From positions 1-64,000 of the forward strand of contig CAMJRR010000004.1 in the NCBI GenBank assembly GCA_946408345.1: DNA of 64,000 bases. The letters are read 5' to 3'. This stretch comes from an uncultured Bacteroidales bacterium (lineage in GTDB: Bacteria; Bacteroidota; Bacteroidia; Bacteroidales; F082). Below are positions 53,340 to 61,948 of the stretch, one piece after another (positions within the stretch are counted from its first letter, which is position 1; every line of letters begins with the position of its first letter). A program made the position numbers and the translations under genes. Below the pieces are notes generated by a model that was not told where the DNA came from, did no database searches, and saw only the letters and a list, made by a program, of their open reading frames with translations.

Positions 53340-55124
53340 TCAATCTTCCGAGATTTCACTCATCATGGCGCGATAGGCTGAGAACACATTGGCACGCGAG
53401 ACATAGCCCAAATACTTCCCTTCTTGGATTACGGGAATATTGTATTTGCCCGACTTCTGGAACTTATGCACAATCTCCTCCATAGGCTCCTCAGGGTGGA
53501 TAACGTAATCAGGAAGGACGGCAAAGTTCTGGATGGATTGGTCGTAATAACTCGAATCGAAGAGGATGGGGCGCACATCGTCGAACAGGACATGGCCACA
53601 GAAGAAACCTTCCTTGTCGACCACAGGGAAGATGTTGCGCTTCGATGACGACACCAAAGGCAGCAAGTCGCCGAAAGTGCAATTCGGATCAATAGGGCTG
53701 AAATTGGTCTCAATCAACTGATTAATCGCCATCATGTTGAGAATGCTCTTGTCCTTATTATGTGTCACCTCAACGCCTTTCTCGGCCACAGCATTGGTAT
53801 AGATGGAATGGTTGAAGAACAATCTATTGATGACATAGGCCAAAGCCGAGACAATCATTAGGGGTACGATGAGCGCATAGCCATTGGTGATTTCGGCAAT
53901 GAGGAAAATGCCCGTCAAAGGCGCATGGAGCATACCTGCCACCAAGCCACTCATGCCGACGAGGGCGAACTTTGCAGGATCTAAATTGCCTATACCCAAA
54001 TAGTTGACCAAAGTTGCAAAGAAAAGACCCGTAAAAGCGCCGATGAACAAGGCTGGAGCGAAAGTACCACCTACACCGCCCGCACCAAAGGTAAAAGCAG
54101 TGGCAAATGCCTTCAGCAGAATCATGCCAGCAAAAAGGATGATGACTACCAAATCAAGGTCTTTGAACTTAGCAAACCAAGGATTGCCGAATACAGGGCT
54201 ATAATCACCGCGCAAAGCTGAGTTGATGGCCTCATAGCCTTCGCCGTAAAGAGCGGGGAACAAGAAAATTAAAATACCCAACATCGTACCACCTACAAAA
54301 AACCTCGTCCATGGTGATTGTATCTTTTTAAAACGTTTCTCTACTCCGAACGACACCTTCAGAAAATAGGCAGACACCAAACCTGCGAAGAGGCCCAACA
54401 GCACATAATACAATGCATTGGACGGAATGAAACCTTCGGCAATAACCGTTGGATACTCCACAGTCTGACCCAAAAACCAATAGGCCGTCAGAATAGCGAC
54501 AAACGAAGAGCAGATGATAGGTACTAAAGCATTGAGCGACAGGTCTATCATGAACACTTCTAGGGCAAATACGATGCCTGTGATAGGCGCCTGAAAAATA
54601 GCCGCCAATGCTGCCGCACCGCCCATACCAATGAGCAAGATGGTGTGCTTATAGTCTAATTTCAGCAACTGAGCAATATTGGAGCCGATGCTGCCACCTG
54701 TTGATACACTGGGACCTTCCAATCCCACCGAACCGCCAAAGCCAACGGTCAAAGCACTTGTGATGATACTCGACCAAGTGCTGCTGCGGTCCACCTTGCC
54801 CTTGTTTTTCGAGATATCGTAAAGTATTCCAGGGATGCCGTGGCCGACGTTTTTTCTCAAAATGTACTTGCAAAACAAGATGGTCAGCAAGATACCGATG
54901 GCGGGACAGATGAAAAAGAGGAAATGTGCATATTGACCCTGAAAATTGAACACCAATTCCCGGATGCCATGGGCCAGTTTCTTGATGATGACGGCAGCCG
55001 CACCCGCAAGGAAACCTGTTGGGATGCTGAGCAATAGCATGAACCGGCGATCCGTCATGTGGGTCGCACGCCATGTATTGAACTGATCAATCCATCCGTT
55101 AAGCTTATCTTTTAACACAGTCAC
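53340..55124 (-). CDS. ClC-family chloride channel/transporter with CBS pair
   Basis: A 594-aa membrane protein. The ClC core covers about residues 15-440, with the selectivity motifs GSVGLEGPSVSTGG (gating-type Glu in the EGP motif), GMGGAAALAAIFQAPITG and FGAGGVGGTFAPALFIGA. A cytosolic pair of CBS domains follows (about 455-585; LPLVSSSKRNIFPVVD and PEEPMEEIVHKFQKSGKYNIPVI). It either exchanges Cl-/H+ or conducts anions; the two cannot be told apart here. The start is a GTG (MTVLKDKLNGW). A CTATTTTAG box lies about 30 bases upstream. Confidence 0.92.
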   Translation of the reverse strand: MTVLKDKLNGWIDQFNTWRATHMTDRRFMLLLSIPTGFLAGAAAVIIKKLAHGIRELVFNFQGQYAHFLFFICPAIGILLTILFCKYILRKNVGHGIPGILYDISKNKGKVDRSSTWSSIITSALTVGFGGSVGLEGPSVSTGGSIGSNIAQLLKLDYKHTILLIGMGGAAALAAIFQAPITGIVFALEVFMIDLSLNALVPIICSSFVAILTAYWFLGQTVEYPTVIAEGFIPSNALYYVLLGLFAGLVSAYFLKVSFGVEKRFKKIQSPWTRFFVGGTMLGILIFLFPALYGEGYEAINSALRGDYSPVFGNPWFAKFKDLDLVVIILFAGMILLKAFATAFTFGAGGVGGTFAPALFIGAFTGLFFATLVNYLGIGNLDPAKFALVGMSGLVAGMLHAPLTGIFLIAEITNGYALIVPLMIVSALAYVINRLFFNHSIYTNAVAEKGVEVTHNKDKSILNMMAINQLIETNFSPIDPNCTFGDLLPLVSSSKRNIFPVVDKEGFFCGHVLFDDVRPILFDSSYYDQSIQNFAVLPDYVIHPEEPMEEIVHKFQKSGKYNIPVIQEGKYLGYVSRANVFSAYRAMMSEISED

Positions 55125-55218
55125 TCTCTTTTTTTCGGCCGCTAAAATAGGAAAAAGTAACGCGCAAAGAAAAAAGAAATGACTTTTTCACTATTTTCGC
55201 AGTTTAATATAATCATAC

Positions 55219-55278
55219 GGCCCTTCGACAAGCTCAGGGACCTTCAAAAGCCAAGGTCGTTGAGCATGTCGAAACGCC
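55219..55278. repeat. Family B palindrome pair between ClC and xth (B8)
   Basis: GGCCCTTCGACAAGCTCAGGGACC (55219-55242) is followed by a degenerate inverted partner GGTCGTTGAGCATGTCGAAACGCC (55255-55278). The pair lies in the leader of xth. Confidence 0.8.
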
Positions 55279-55301
55279 GACACTTAGACAAATAGACAAC
55301 C

Positions 55302-56063
55302 ATGAAAATCGTCAGCTACAACGTGAACGGCATCCGTGCGGCCATTAACAAAGGCCTGCTGCAATGGATCAACGACTACCAACCCGATGTGCTCTGCTTC
55401 CAAGAGCTGAAAGCCACCCCCGACCAAATCCCTCTGATGGACTTCGAGATGATGGGCTATCATCATTATTGGTTTCCTGCGCAAAAGAAAGGTTATAGTG
55501 GTGTGGGGCTCATCACAAAACGGGAGCCTGACAATGTGGTCTATGGCATGAATGAGCCTTTATACGACAATGAAGGCCGCTTTCTCCGTGCCGACTTTGA
55601 TGACCTTTCGGTAGTGAGTGTCTACCATCCCTCGGGCACCACGGGCGACGAGCGCCAAGCCTTCAAGATGGTGTGGCTCGACTTCTTCCGCAAGTATGTC
55701 AACGAATTGAGAAAAGAACGCCCCAACCTGGTGCTCTCTGGCGACTACAACATCTGCCACGAGGACATCGACATCAACAACCCGAGAAAACATGACACCT
55801 CATCGGGATTTCTGCCCGAGGAGCGCCAATGGATGACCGACTTCCTCAGCGACGGCTACATCGACAGTTTTAGACATTTGGTGAAGGAGCCCAACCAATA
55901 CAGCTGGTGGAGTTTTCGCGCTGGCGCCCGTGCTAAGAACCTCGGTTGGCGCATCGACTACCACATGGTGACCGACAACCTTGAGAGCCGTATCGCCAAC
56001 GTTGGCATCCTGCCCGAGGTGATGCACTCTGACCATTGTCCTATTGTATTGGAATTGGCATAA
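55302..56063 (+). CDS. xth: Exodeoxyribonuclease III / AP endonuclease
   Basis: A 253-aa Mg-dependent AP endonuclease/3'-5' exonuclease of base excision repair. Family motifs are in order: SYNVNGIRAA (first strand), CFQELKATPDQIP (metal-binding Glu), YSGVGLITK, SGDYNICHEDIDI (Asp/Asn active site), WRIDYHMV and the terminal SDHCPI with the catalytic Asp-His. Length matches the Xth/ExoA group. It is divergent from the ClC gene. Its leader contains the family B repeat pair. Confidence 0.95.
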   Translation: MKIVSYNVNGIRAAINKGLLQWINDYQPDVLCFQELKATPDQIPLMDFEMMGYHHYWFPAQKKGYSGVGLITKREPDNVVYGMNEPLYDNEGRFLRADFDDLSVVSVYHPSGTTGDERQAFKMVWLDFFRKYVNELRKERPNLVLSGDYNICHEDIDINNPRKHDTSSGFLPEERQWMTDFLSDGYIDSFRHLVKEPNQYSWWSFRAGARAKNLGWRIDYHMVTDNLESRIANVGILPEVMHSDHCPIVLELA

Positions 56064-56091
56064 ACTCCGACATATCTTATAGCTAGCCTCC

Positions 56092-56287
56092 TATGTCATT
56101 CCCGCGTGAGCAAGTGTGTTGGAGGGAAATGCTTTGCATTCGACGTAGTCAATCTATGGGAGGCGGTTCAAAGCAGAAAAACCTTATTGACACGGCATCA
56201 GAAAGCATAGATTCCTGCCATCGCACCGCCTTACGTAGGAATGACATGCTTTCTGTTGCCTGCTTCTGCCCTCGCGGGGATGACATA
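56092..56287. mobile_element. MITE-like element with 15-bp terminal inverted repeats
   Basis: TATGTCATTCCCGCG at the left and CGCGGGGATGACATA at the right are inverted repeats with one mismatch, bounding 196 bases without an ORF of note. Internal TAGGAATGACATG echoes the ends. It fills most of the ~325-base gap between xth and the tRNA gene. No clear target-site duplication could be seen. Confidence 0.55.
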
Positions 56288-56338
56288 CTTGTTGAGGCCT
56301 GCAACAATTCACCACATGGTAAACGTTTTTTCAAAACA

Positions 56339-56371
56339 TTTGTTCCTATCTCAGAAAAAGTAGTACCTTTG
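56339..56371 (+). promoter_or_regulatory. tRNA-Arg promoter
   Basis: TTTG at 56339-56342 and TACCTTTG at 56364-56371 with 21 bases between, a clear Bacteroidota promoter 17 bases before the tRNA. Confidence 0.75.
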
Positions 56372-56388
56372 CAGCGGATTTATCCGAT

Positions 56389-56460
56389 GGCCTAATAGTT
56401 CAAGGGATAGAACGGAAGTTTCCTAAACTTTAAATCTAGGTTCGAGTCCTAGTTGGGCTA
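56389..56460 (+). tRNA. tRNA-Arg, anticodon CCT
   Basis: The 72 bases fold into a cloverleaf. The acceptor stem is GGCCTAA/TTGGGCT with discriminator A. The D-stem is GTTC/GAAC. The anticodon stem is GAAGT/ACTTT with loop TTCCTAA, giving anticodon CCT that reads AGG. The T-arm is CTAGG-TTCGAGT-CCTAG. The 3' CCA is not encoded. Its own promoter lies upstream and a hairpin terminator follows at once. Insertion-prone tRNA 3' ends often host islands, but no attachment-site duplicate was seen here. Confidence 0.9.
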
Positions 56461-56463
56461 CAG

Positions 56464-56500
56464 AAACCCCCATTTTGAAGCCTCAAAATGGGGGTTTTGG
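56464..56500 (+). terminator. Terminator after tRNA-Arg
   Basis: AAACCCCCATTTTGA-agcc-TCAAAATGGGGGTTTT, perfect 15-bp stem ending in T, four bases past the tRNA. It may also serve the minus-strand pseudogene. Confidence 0.85.
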
Positions 56501-56512
56501 GTAGTTATATCT

Positions 56513-57081
56513 CTACTCTTTCACCACCATGTTTGTATAGGTCTTCCCATTTTTCATAGTCACTTTCATCAAGTATTGTCCTACTGTAAGATTTTGTAAA
56601 TCAACACTTTCAAAATTCGATTGCACCAAATACACACAACGCCCTTGCAGGTCATAAAATTCTATACGAGCAGGCTGCACATCAGGGGAATACCTTAAGT
56701 GAAGTTGATTTGCGGCGGGATTGGGCCAATAGTCATAGGGACGAACGTAGGTTTCTGCTTCAGGAGTGTTTTCTATACCATTGTCGTTGAAGAAAAAGAA
56801 ACAATAGTTGTGGTAATCATCGTAATTGTAATAGAAACTGCTCACCAAAAACCACCGTCAAACGTATCCATGCGACAATCGGTCTGTCCTATCTTATTGG
56901 CATCTAAACAAAACTGCTGCCAGATGATATTCAGGTCTTTATCCAACTTGACCACGATTATGCGACCTTTCTGTGGAGCGGGTTGCAGATTGCTGGTGCA
57001 ATGGCACGTCCTATATGCAAAATAGATGTTGCCGTCATCCGACTTGGCCAAACCAATAGGATAAGCTATCCAAACATAGCC
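56513..57081 (-). pseudogene. Truncated, frameshifted T9SS cargo protein
   Basis: Two ORFs in different frames join into one protein end. The upstream piece (WIAYPIGLAKSDDGNIYFAYR ... DTFDGGFW stop) continues as VSSFYYNYDD in the other frame. A single T missing from a run of five T in GGTGGTTTTTGGTG would restore GGFLVSSF. The C-terminus is a T9SS sorting domain (YDYWPNPAANQLHLRY ... GKTYTNMVVKE). Upstream of the first piece the frame meets TAA with no start or signal, so the 5' part is also lost. It is a decayed gene; the frameshift alone could be a sequencing error, but the truncation could not. Confidence 0.75.
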
Positions 57082-57280
57082 TTATTGTGTTTTGATTGTG
57101 TCAAACTAATGTTTTACAATAAATGTTGACATCACATTGAATGTCAATGCTATGGCGAAAATAGAAAGTAACGATTTCTTCATTTTGTTCGTATTTTCCC
57201 TGCAAAATTATAAAACAATTCGCCCAAAACCGCGTTATCATCCTATAAATTCGTATTTTTACCGCCTAAAATTGCATTGT

Positions 57281-59605
57281 ATGAAGTATCTGAAGTTTTT
57301 TACCCTCATTATAGCCTCTTGGCTTGTTTCGGCAAATCTTTTCGCACAAGACGGAGTGTCAATCGGCAACTGGCGAACCCATCTGCCTTACCAAAAAGTC
57401 ATCGCTGTGGAGCCTGTCGGCAACAAAATCTACGCTGCCACACAGTTTGAACTGTTCTACTACGATACGGAGGACAACTCCATCAATATATTAAACAAAA
57501 TCAACGGTTTGTCGGATATCGGCATCAGCACTATCGGCTACAACGAGAGCCAGCGCAAACTCTTTGTGGCCTACACCAACGCTAACATCGACCTCATTGA
57601 CATTGATGGCAACATCAAAAACTTGACCGACATCAAGGACAAGACCATCATAGGTAACAAGAGCATCAACCATGTTTATTTCCAAGGCGACTTGGCATAC
57701 GTGGCATGTGGTTTTGGCATTGTGGTTTTCGATTTGAAGAAGGAAGAGGTAAAAGATACTTATTATATTGGAAATCAAGGTGATGCTGTAAATGTTACTG
57801 ACGTTGCTATTTTCAACGACAAAATCTATGCTTGCACTGACGATGGCTTGTATTATGCTGCACAAAATGCCCAAAACTTAGCCAATTATGCCGCCTGGCA
57901 TTTCGACAATAGCCTCATCCATCCCCATTTGGCCTACACCGAAATGGAAGTATTTGGAGGTAAATTACTGCTCAACTATGACGGTGGCTTCAATGCCGAT
58001 ACCCTTTTTGTTTACGACGGCAACCAATGGGGTTACTTCAATAAGCAGGATGTCAGCCAGAAAAAAGAACTGCGCGCCTACACAGACTGCCTCCTTATGA
58101 CCAACAGATACAACACCTTTGTGTATGACCTCAACTTCAATGAAGTGCAAAATATTTACTCGCCTGGCGGATCCATAGAGCCCTTATCTTCTGCTTTTGA
58201 CAGCAATGGGAATTTTTGGATTGGTGACACAAAGCGCGGACTCATCAAGACCTCTGATGGATGGAACAATAGGGATATAAAACCCAATGGAACAGCTTCG
58301 AACAACGTTTTTGAGCTTCATGCCTGCGGCGAACAAGTGTGGATTGCCACAGGCGGCCATGCCTCCAACTGGAGCAAGCGCTACATGAGAGAAGGTGTTG
58401 CCCGATTTGATGGCTATTGGACTATTCTCAATTACACCACCCTACCTGATTTCGACAACTACACCGACTTCGTTTGCACTGCCACCAATCCCAAGGACCC
58501 GTCAGTCACCTATGTGGGCACTTGGGGTAGCGGCATTCTGAAATTCAAGGACAACGAACTGGTTGAGGTGTATAATGCCGACAACAGCACACTTGAATAC
58601 TGGGTACAAGACCCCAATCTCATCAACATCAGCGGTCTGGCCTTTGACAGCCACGGCAACCTCTGGGTAGCCAATACAGGTGCCACCAAACTCCTTTCTA
58701 TGATGGAACCCAATGGCACATGGCATTCCTTTAATTTGGGCGGATCGTTGAGTGGCATTGACATCGGTACGCTACTCATCGACAACAACGACTATAAGTG
58801 GATCATCAGACGTGGCGGAGAAGTTCTCGTCTTTAATGACAATGGCACTTTCGACAACCCTGCCGACGACCAAACCGTCAATCTCAATACAGCCACAGGA
58901 AACGGACATTTGGCTGGGGCAGTCAACTGCCTCACCGTCGACAACAAAGGTGAAGTTTGGGCCGGCACTGACAAAGGTCCCTGCCTATTTGAAGACACAA
59001 AAAAGATTTTCAGCGGAGGCAACTTTGATGCCACCCAAGTCCGTGTGCCTCGCAACGACGGCACCGACCAATATGACTACCTCTTCGCGGAATCCAACGT
59101 GCTATCGATGGCCGCTATGGATGGTGCCAGCCAAATCTGGTTCGGCCTCGAATCGGGTGTCTACCTCATGTCGTTTGACGGCAAACCGAAAGAAATCCAT
59201 TATTTCAACACTGATAACAGCCCACTGTTGGACAATGCCGTAACGACCATGGCCATTGACAAAAGTGGCGAGGTGTTTTTCGGCACAGCCAATGGCGTCA
59301 TCTCTTATCGAGGTGAATATGCCACACCCGAGCCTCAAGTCAGCGATGTGATTGCCTATCCCAATCCAGTCAGACTTGGTTATAACGGCTTTGTGGGCAT
59401 CAAAGGTTTGGTTGCCAACTCATTGGTGAGAATTACAACAGTTGATGGTACCTTCGTTACCCAATTGATTTCGGAAGGAGGCCAAGCGGTTTGGGACTGC
59501 ACTACCATCAATGGTGAGAAAGTGGAACCTGGGGTGTATTACATCTTCGTTAGCACCAAGCAAGGCACCGACAAGTTTGCCACCAAGATCCTGATCATGA
59601 ACTGA
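57281..59605 (+). CDS. porZ: T9SS component PorZ, beta-propeller protein with sorting domain
   Basis: A 774-aa secreted two-propeller protein resembling PorZ, a surface part of the T9SS attachment complex needed for sortase (PorU) function and A-LPS handling. The ATG at 57281 begins a signal peptide (MKYLKFFTLIIASWLVSANLFAQ); the ORF-track start adds 48 residues. The mature start SIGNWRTHLPYQKVIAVEPVGNKIYAAT is characteristic. Two seven-bladed propellers (regulator-propeller-like WVANTG, IWFGLESG, VFFGTANG blades) are followed by the sorting domain (VIAYPNPVRLGYNG ... FATKILIMN). Length matches the P. gingivalis protein as I remember it. It ties in with the cargo array in this window. Confidence 0.85.
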   Translation: MKYLKFFTLIIASWLVSANLFAQDGVSIGNWRTHLPYQKVIAVEPVGNKIYAATQFELFYYDTEDNSINILNKINGLSDIGISTIGYNESQRKLFVAYTNANIDLIDIDGNIKNLTDIKDKTIIGNKSINHVYFQGDLAYVACGFGIVVFDLKKEEVKDTYYIGNQGDAVNVTDVAIFNDKIYACTDDGLYYAAQNAQNLANYAAWHFDNSLIHPHLAYTEMEVFGGKLLLNYDGGFNADTLFVYDGNQWGYFNKQDVSQKKELRAYTDCLLMTNRYNTFVYDLNFNEVQNIYSPGGSIEPLSSAFDSNGNFWIGDTKRGLIKTSDGWNNRDIKPNGTASNNVFELHACGEQVWIATGGHASNWSKRYMREGVARFDGYWTILNYTTLPDFDNYTDFVCTATNPKDPSVTYVGTWGSGILKFKDNELVEVYNADNSTLEYWVQDPNLINISGLAFDSHGNLWVANTGATKLLSMMEPNGTWHSFNLGGSLSGIDIGTLLIDNNDYKWIIRRGGEVLVFNDNGTFDNPADDQTVNLNTATGNGHLAGAVNCLTVDNKGEVWAGTDKGPCLFEDTKKIFSGGNFDATQVRVPRNDGTDQYDYLFAESNVLSMAAMDGASQIWFGLESGVYLMSFDGKPKEIHYFNTDNSPLLDNAVTTMAIDKSGEVFFGTANGVISYRGEYATPEPQVSDVIAYPNPVRLGYNGFVGIKGLVANSLVRITTVDGTFVTQLISEGGQAVWDCTTINGEKVEPGVYYIFVSTKQGTDKFATKILIMN

Positions 59606-60330
59606 TGGACAACACAATCCAAGGCATAGTCCTGCAATCCATACGCTATGGCGACACCAGTCTCATCGTGAAGGTATTCACTAGAAACTATGGTTTGCGC
59701 TCCTATATTGTGAAAGGAGCCTTCAACCGCAATTCGAAAAGCCGTGCCGCCTTGTTTCAAAACCTTCACCTTATTAATTATGTTGAAGCAGGAAAGCCCA
59801 ACAAGAGCAATTTGGGCTATTTGAAAGACGTACAACTCAATACAGTTTACCAAAGCATTCCTTTTGTCATGAACAAAGGAGCCATTTCAATGTATGTCAG
59901 CGAATTACTTGCAAAAACCATAACTGAACAAGAACAAAATGAGCCTTTGTATGACTTTATCGTCCAGTCTTTACACTGGCTTGATTTAGTCGAACAAGGC
60001 TATGCCAATTTTCCTTTGTTCTTTACTTTGGAATTGACCCGTCATCTTGGTTTCTATCCCAAAAACAATCACATAATGGGCTATTGTTTCGACATGATGG
60101 AAGGCTCGTTTGCCCACGACTATCCGCTACATCCGTATTATTTCGATGCAGAGACGGCACAACTACTTTCACAATTGCTCAATGTGGGAATAGATGAGGC
60201 TTGCCGTATACCTTTACATGTGAACCAACGCCGGGAATTGCTCGATGGTCTCATTATCTTCATGCGGCTCCATGCCCCGGTGATGAAAGACTTTCACTCA
60301 CATGAAGTGCTGAAAACCGTGTTGGAATAA
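59605..60330 (+). CDS. recO: DNA repair protein RecO
   Basis: A 241-aa RecFOR-pathway protein that loads RecA onto SSB-coated single-stranded DNA. The N-terminal OB fold is recognisable (GIVLQSIRYGDTSLIVKVFTRNYGLRSYIVKGAF). A helical region and C-terminal domain follow. The four zinc-site cysteines of some RecO proteins are not present, as in many Bacteroidota. Its ATG overlaps the porZ stop by one base, so it is translationally coupled to porZ. Confidence 0.9.
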   Translation: MDNTIQGIVLQSIRYGDTSLIVKVFTRNYGLRSYIVKGAFNRNSKSRAALFQNLHLINYVEAGKPNKSNLGYLKDVQLNTVYQSIPFVMNKGAISMYVSELLAKTITEQEQNEPLYDFIVQSLHWLDLVEQGYANFPLFFTLELTRHLGFYPKNNHIMGYCFDMMEGSFAHDYPLHPYYFDAETAQLLSQLLNVGIDEACRIPLHVNQRRELLDGLIIFMRLHAPVMKDFHSHEVLKTVLE

Positions 60331-60336
60331 AGTCAA

Positions 60337-60385
60337 AATCGCCCGCCTATGTCATTCCTGAATAGAATCTATAGGCAGGCGATTT
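60337..60385. terminator. Bidirectional hairpin between recO and the coiled-coil gene
   Basis: AAATCGCCCGCCTAT and ATAGGCAGGCGATTT are 15-bp arms with one mismatch around a 20-base loop containing ATGTCATTCC-like sequence, related to the MITE ends at 56092. It is placed between convergent genes. Confidence 0.7.
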
Positions 60386-60415
60386 CAAAGAATCTAAAAG
60401 TCTTGGCTAATAAAA

Positions 60416-61330
60416 CTATTTCAAATCAACGGCAGTCTGTCCAATCAGCTTGCCACCTTCTTCATAAACGTCGATGAAATAAGTGCCAGGCATCATCTCG
60501 ACACCGTCAGGTTTCACATAATAGGCACGAACAGCCGTCTCCTTGCCGTCATAGTTGACTCTCACCTTTTCGGTGAACTGCAAGGTCTCACCATTCGACT
60601 TGAAAGCATATTCATCACCCGTACCCTTACTGATAATGGCACGTTGGGGATTGGCGATACGTACATAGAACAGCTTGGTACCTGGCTGAACAATATCGTT
60701 GGCAGCCACAGTAAAGTCAATCCTGATACGTTCAGCACGGCTCGCCCTATCCGTTGTGGCTTCGCCACCATTACCTTTAAAACGCACAGCTTGAGCAGAG
60801 TAGTTGAACAACTTCAACGTTGCAGCCTGGTTCACTTTATTCGTCAGCTCCTCTTTTTGACGGGTAAGGTTGGTGTTTTGACGGCGTTCGTTTTGGAACT
60901 CCTCACGAATGCGTTCGTTTTCGGCCACCAATTCACGGTTGACGGTGTAAAGCGAGTCCATTTGGCGAACATAATGTTGTGAAATCTCTTGCAAGGCAGC
61001 CAGTTTCTTCTTCACGCGATAGTAGTCCCATTGAGAATCAAGAAGCTTCTTGATTTCAACGGCATCAGCTTGGATGATACTGTCTTTTTCGGCTAACTGT
61101 TGACTCAACTCGCCATAGTTGTCTTTCAACTCGTTATGCACTTTCATCAAGCTATCAACCTCAGCTTGAAAATCAAGGCGTTGCATTTCCTTTTCAGCCT
61201 CAAGTGTTTCTTTTTCGGTTTTCAATGAAGAATTGCGAACCAAGAGGAAGACCAAAGCGATGGCAAGCACGCCAAGGATGGCATAGAGCCATATAGGTTG
61301 GCTTTTCCTTTTCTTGTTTTCTGTTTCCAT
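60416..61330 (-). CDS. Membrane-anchored coiled-coil protein of unknown function
   Basis: A 304-aa protein with a cytoplasmic basic start, one membrane helix (WLYAILGVLAIALVFLLV, about 14-31) and a long coiled coil (about 35-170; SLKTEKETLEAEKEMQRLDF onward). A C-terminal beta domain (about 175-304) contains FTVAANDIVQPGTKLFYVRIANP and YDGKETAVRAYYVK. The class is common in Bacteroidota, but I know no function for it. A role at the envelope is suggested by topology alone. It has its own TATTTTTGC promoter box (minus strand, near 61350). Confidence 0.7.
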   Translation of the reverse strand: METENKKRKSQPIWLYAILGVLAIALVFLLVRNSSLKTEKETLEAEKEMQRLDFQAEVDSLMKVHNELKDNYGELSQQLAEKDSIIQADAVEIKKLLDSQWDYYRVKKKLAALQEISQHYVRQMDSLYTVNRELVAENERIREEFQNERRQNTNLTRQKEELTNKVNQAATLKLFNYSAQAVRFKGNGGEATTDRASRAERIRIDFTVAANDIVQPGTKLFYVRIANPQRAIISKGTGDEYAFKSNGETLQFTEKVRVNYDGKETAVRAYYVKPDGVEMMPGTYFIDVYEEGGKLIGQTAVDLK

Positions 61331-61399
61331 GGCTTATCTGTTTTAATTCTCTGCAAAAATAGAAATAATCTTTAAATGAACGAATCTCATCCAGCATCT

Positions 61400-61933
61400 T
61401 CATACAGGTTCCACTTTCGCCCTGGGAAGATGCACTGGGATATATTGTCCCACAACTTCGATGAAGACAATCAAATGACGTTTGTTGCGTATGGTTTCGA
61501 GACGACCTGTAAGACCTTTGAAAGGACCATTGATAATCCTAACCATCTGCCCCACTTTCAAGTCCTCGTTGTTCATCAACTTGTACTCTTCCCCTTTCTC
61601 ATAGTCATTGACAAACTTTTTGATGGCAAGAATCTGGTTTTCAGGAACGACAACGGCTTTTCTTTCGAACGAGACAAATCTCACCACGCCATAGACATTC
61701 AAAATCGGTATATACTCCTTCTCGTTGGAATAGACGAATACATACGATTTGAACAAAGGTTCTTCCACCTTCTTTTTTCGGTCGCTCCATTTTTTGACCT
61801 GCGTAACTAAAGGCAAATAGGCCTGAAAGCCGTTTTCCTCCAGTTGAGACAACACCTTCTTTTCCGACCGCGACCTGACATAGAGGGCATGCCAAAACCT
61901 TTCTTCACGCTTGTCAATCTCAGCTGAGTCCAT
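61400..61933 (-). CDS. UpxY-family transcription antiterminator (NusG paralogue)
   Basis: A 177-aa NusG-like protein. The N-terminal NGN domain starts FWHALYVRSRSEKKVLSQLEENGFQAYLPL, with the pattern typical of UpxY/RfaH-type specialised antiterminators. A C-terminal KOW domain follows (LKVGQMVRIINGPFKGLTGRLETI). Such proteins let RNA polymerase read long capsule or exopolysaccharide operons. It starts 15 bases after the tyrosine-kinase stop on the same strand. It is therefore placed after wzc rather than first in the operon, as UpxY genes usually are. Which operon it serves lies outside the window. Confidence 0.88.
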   Translation of the reverse strand: MDSAEIDKREERFWHALYVRSRSEKKVLSQLEENGFQAYLPLVTQVKKWSDRKKKVEEPLFKSYVFVYSNEKEYIPILNVYGVVRFVSFERKAVVVPENQILAIKKFVNDYEKGEEYKLMNNEDLKVGQMVRIINGPFKGLTGRLETIRNKRHLIVFIEVVGQYIPVHLPRAKVEPV

Positions 61934-61948
61934 TATTATTTATCCTCT

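Noticed and set aside
56513-57051. ORFs 56513-56848 and 56842-57051 as two separate genes
   Set aside because: They join into one sorting-domain protein across a T-run frameshift and neither has a credible start.
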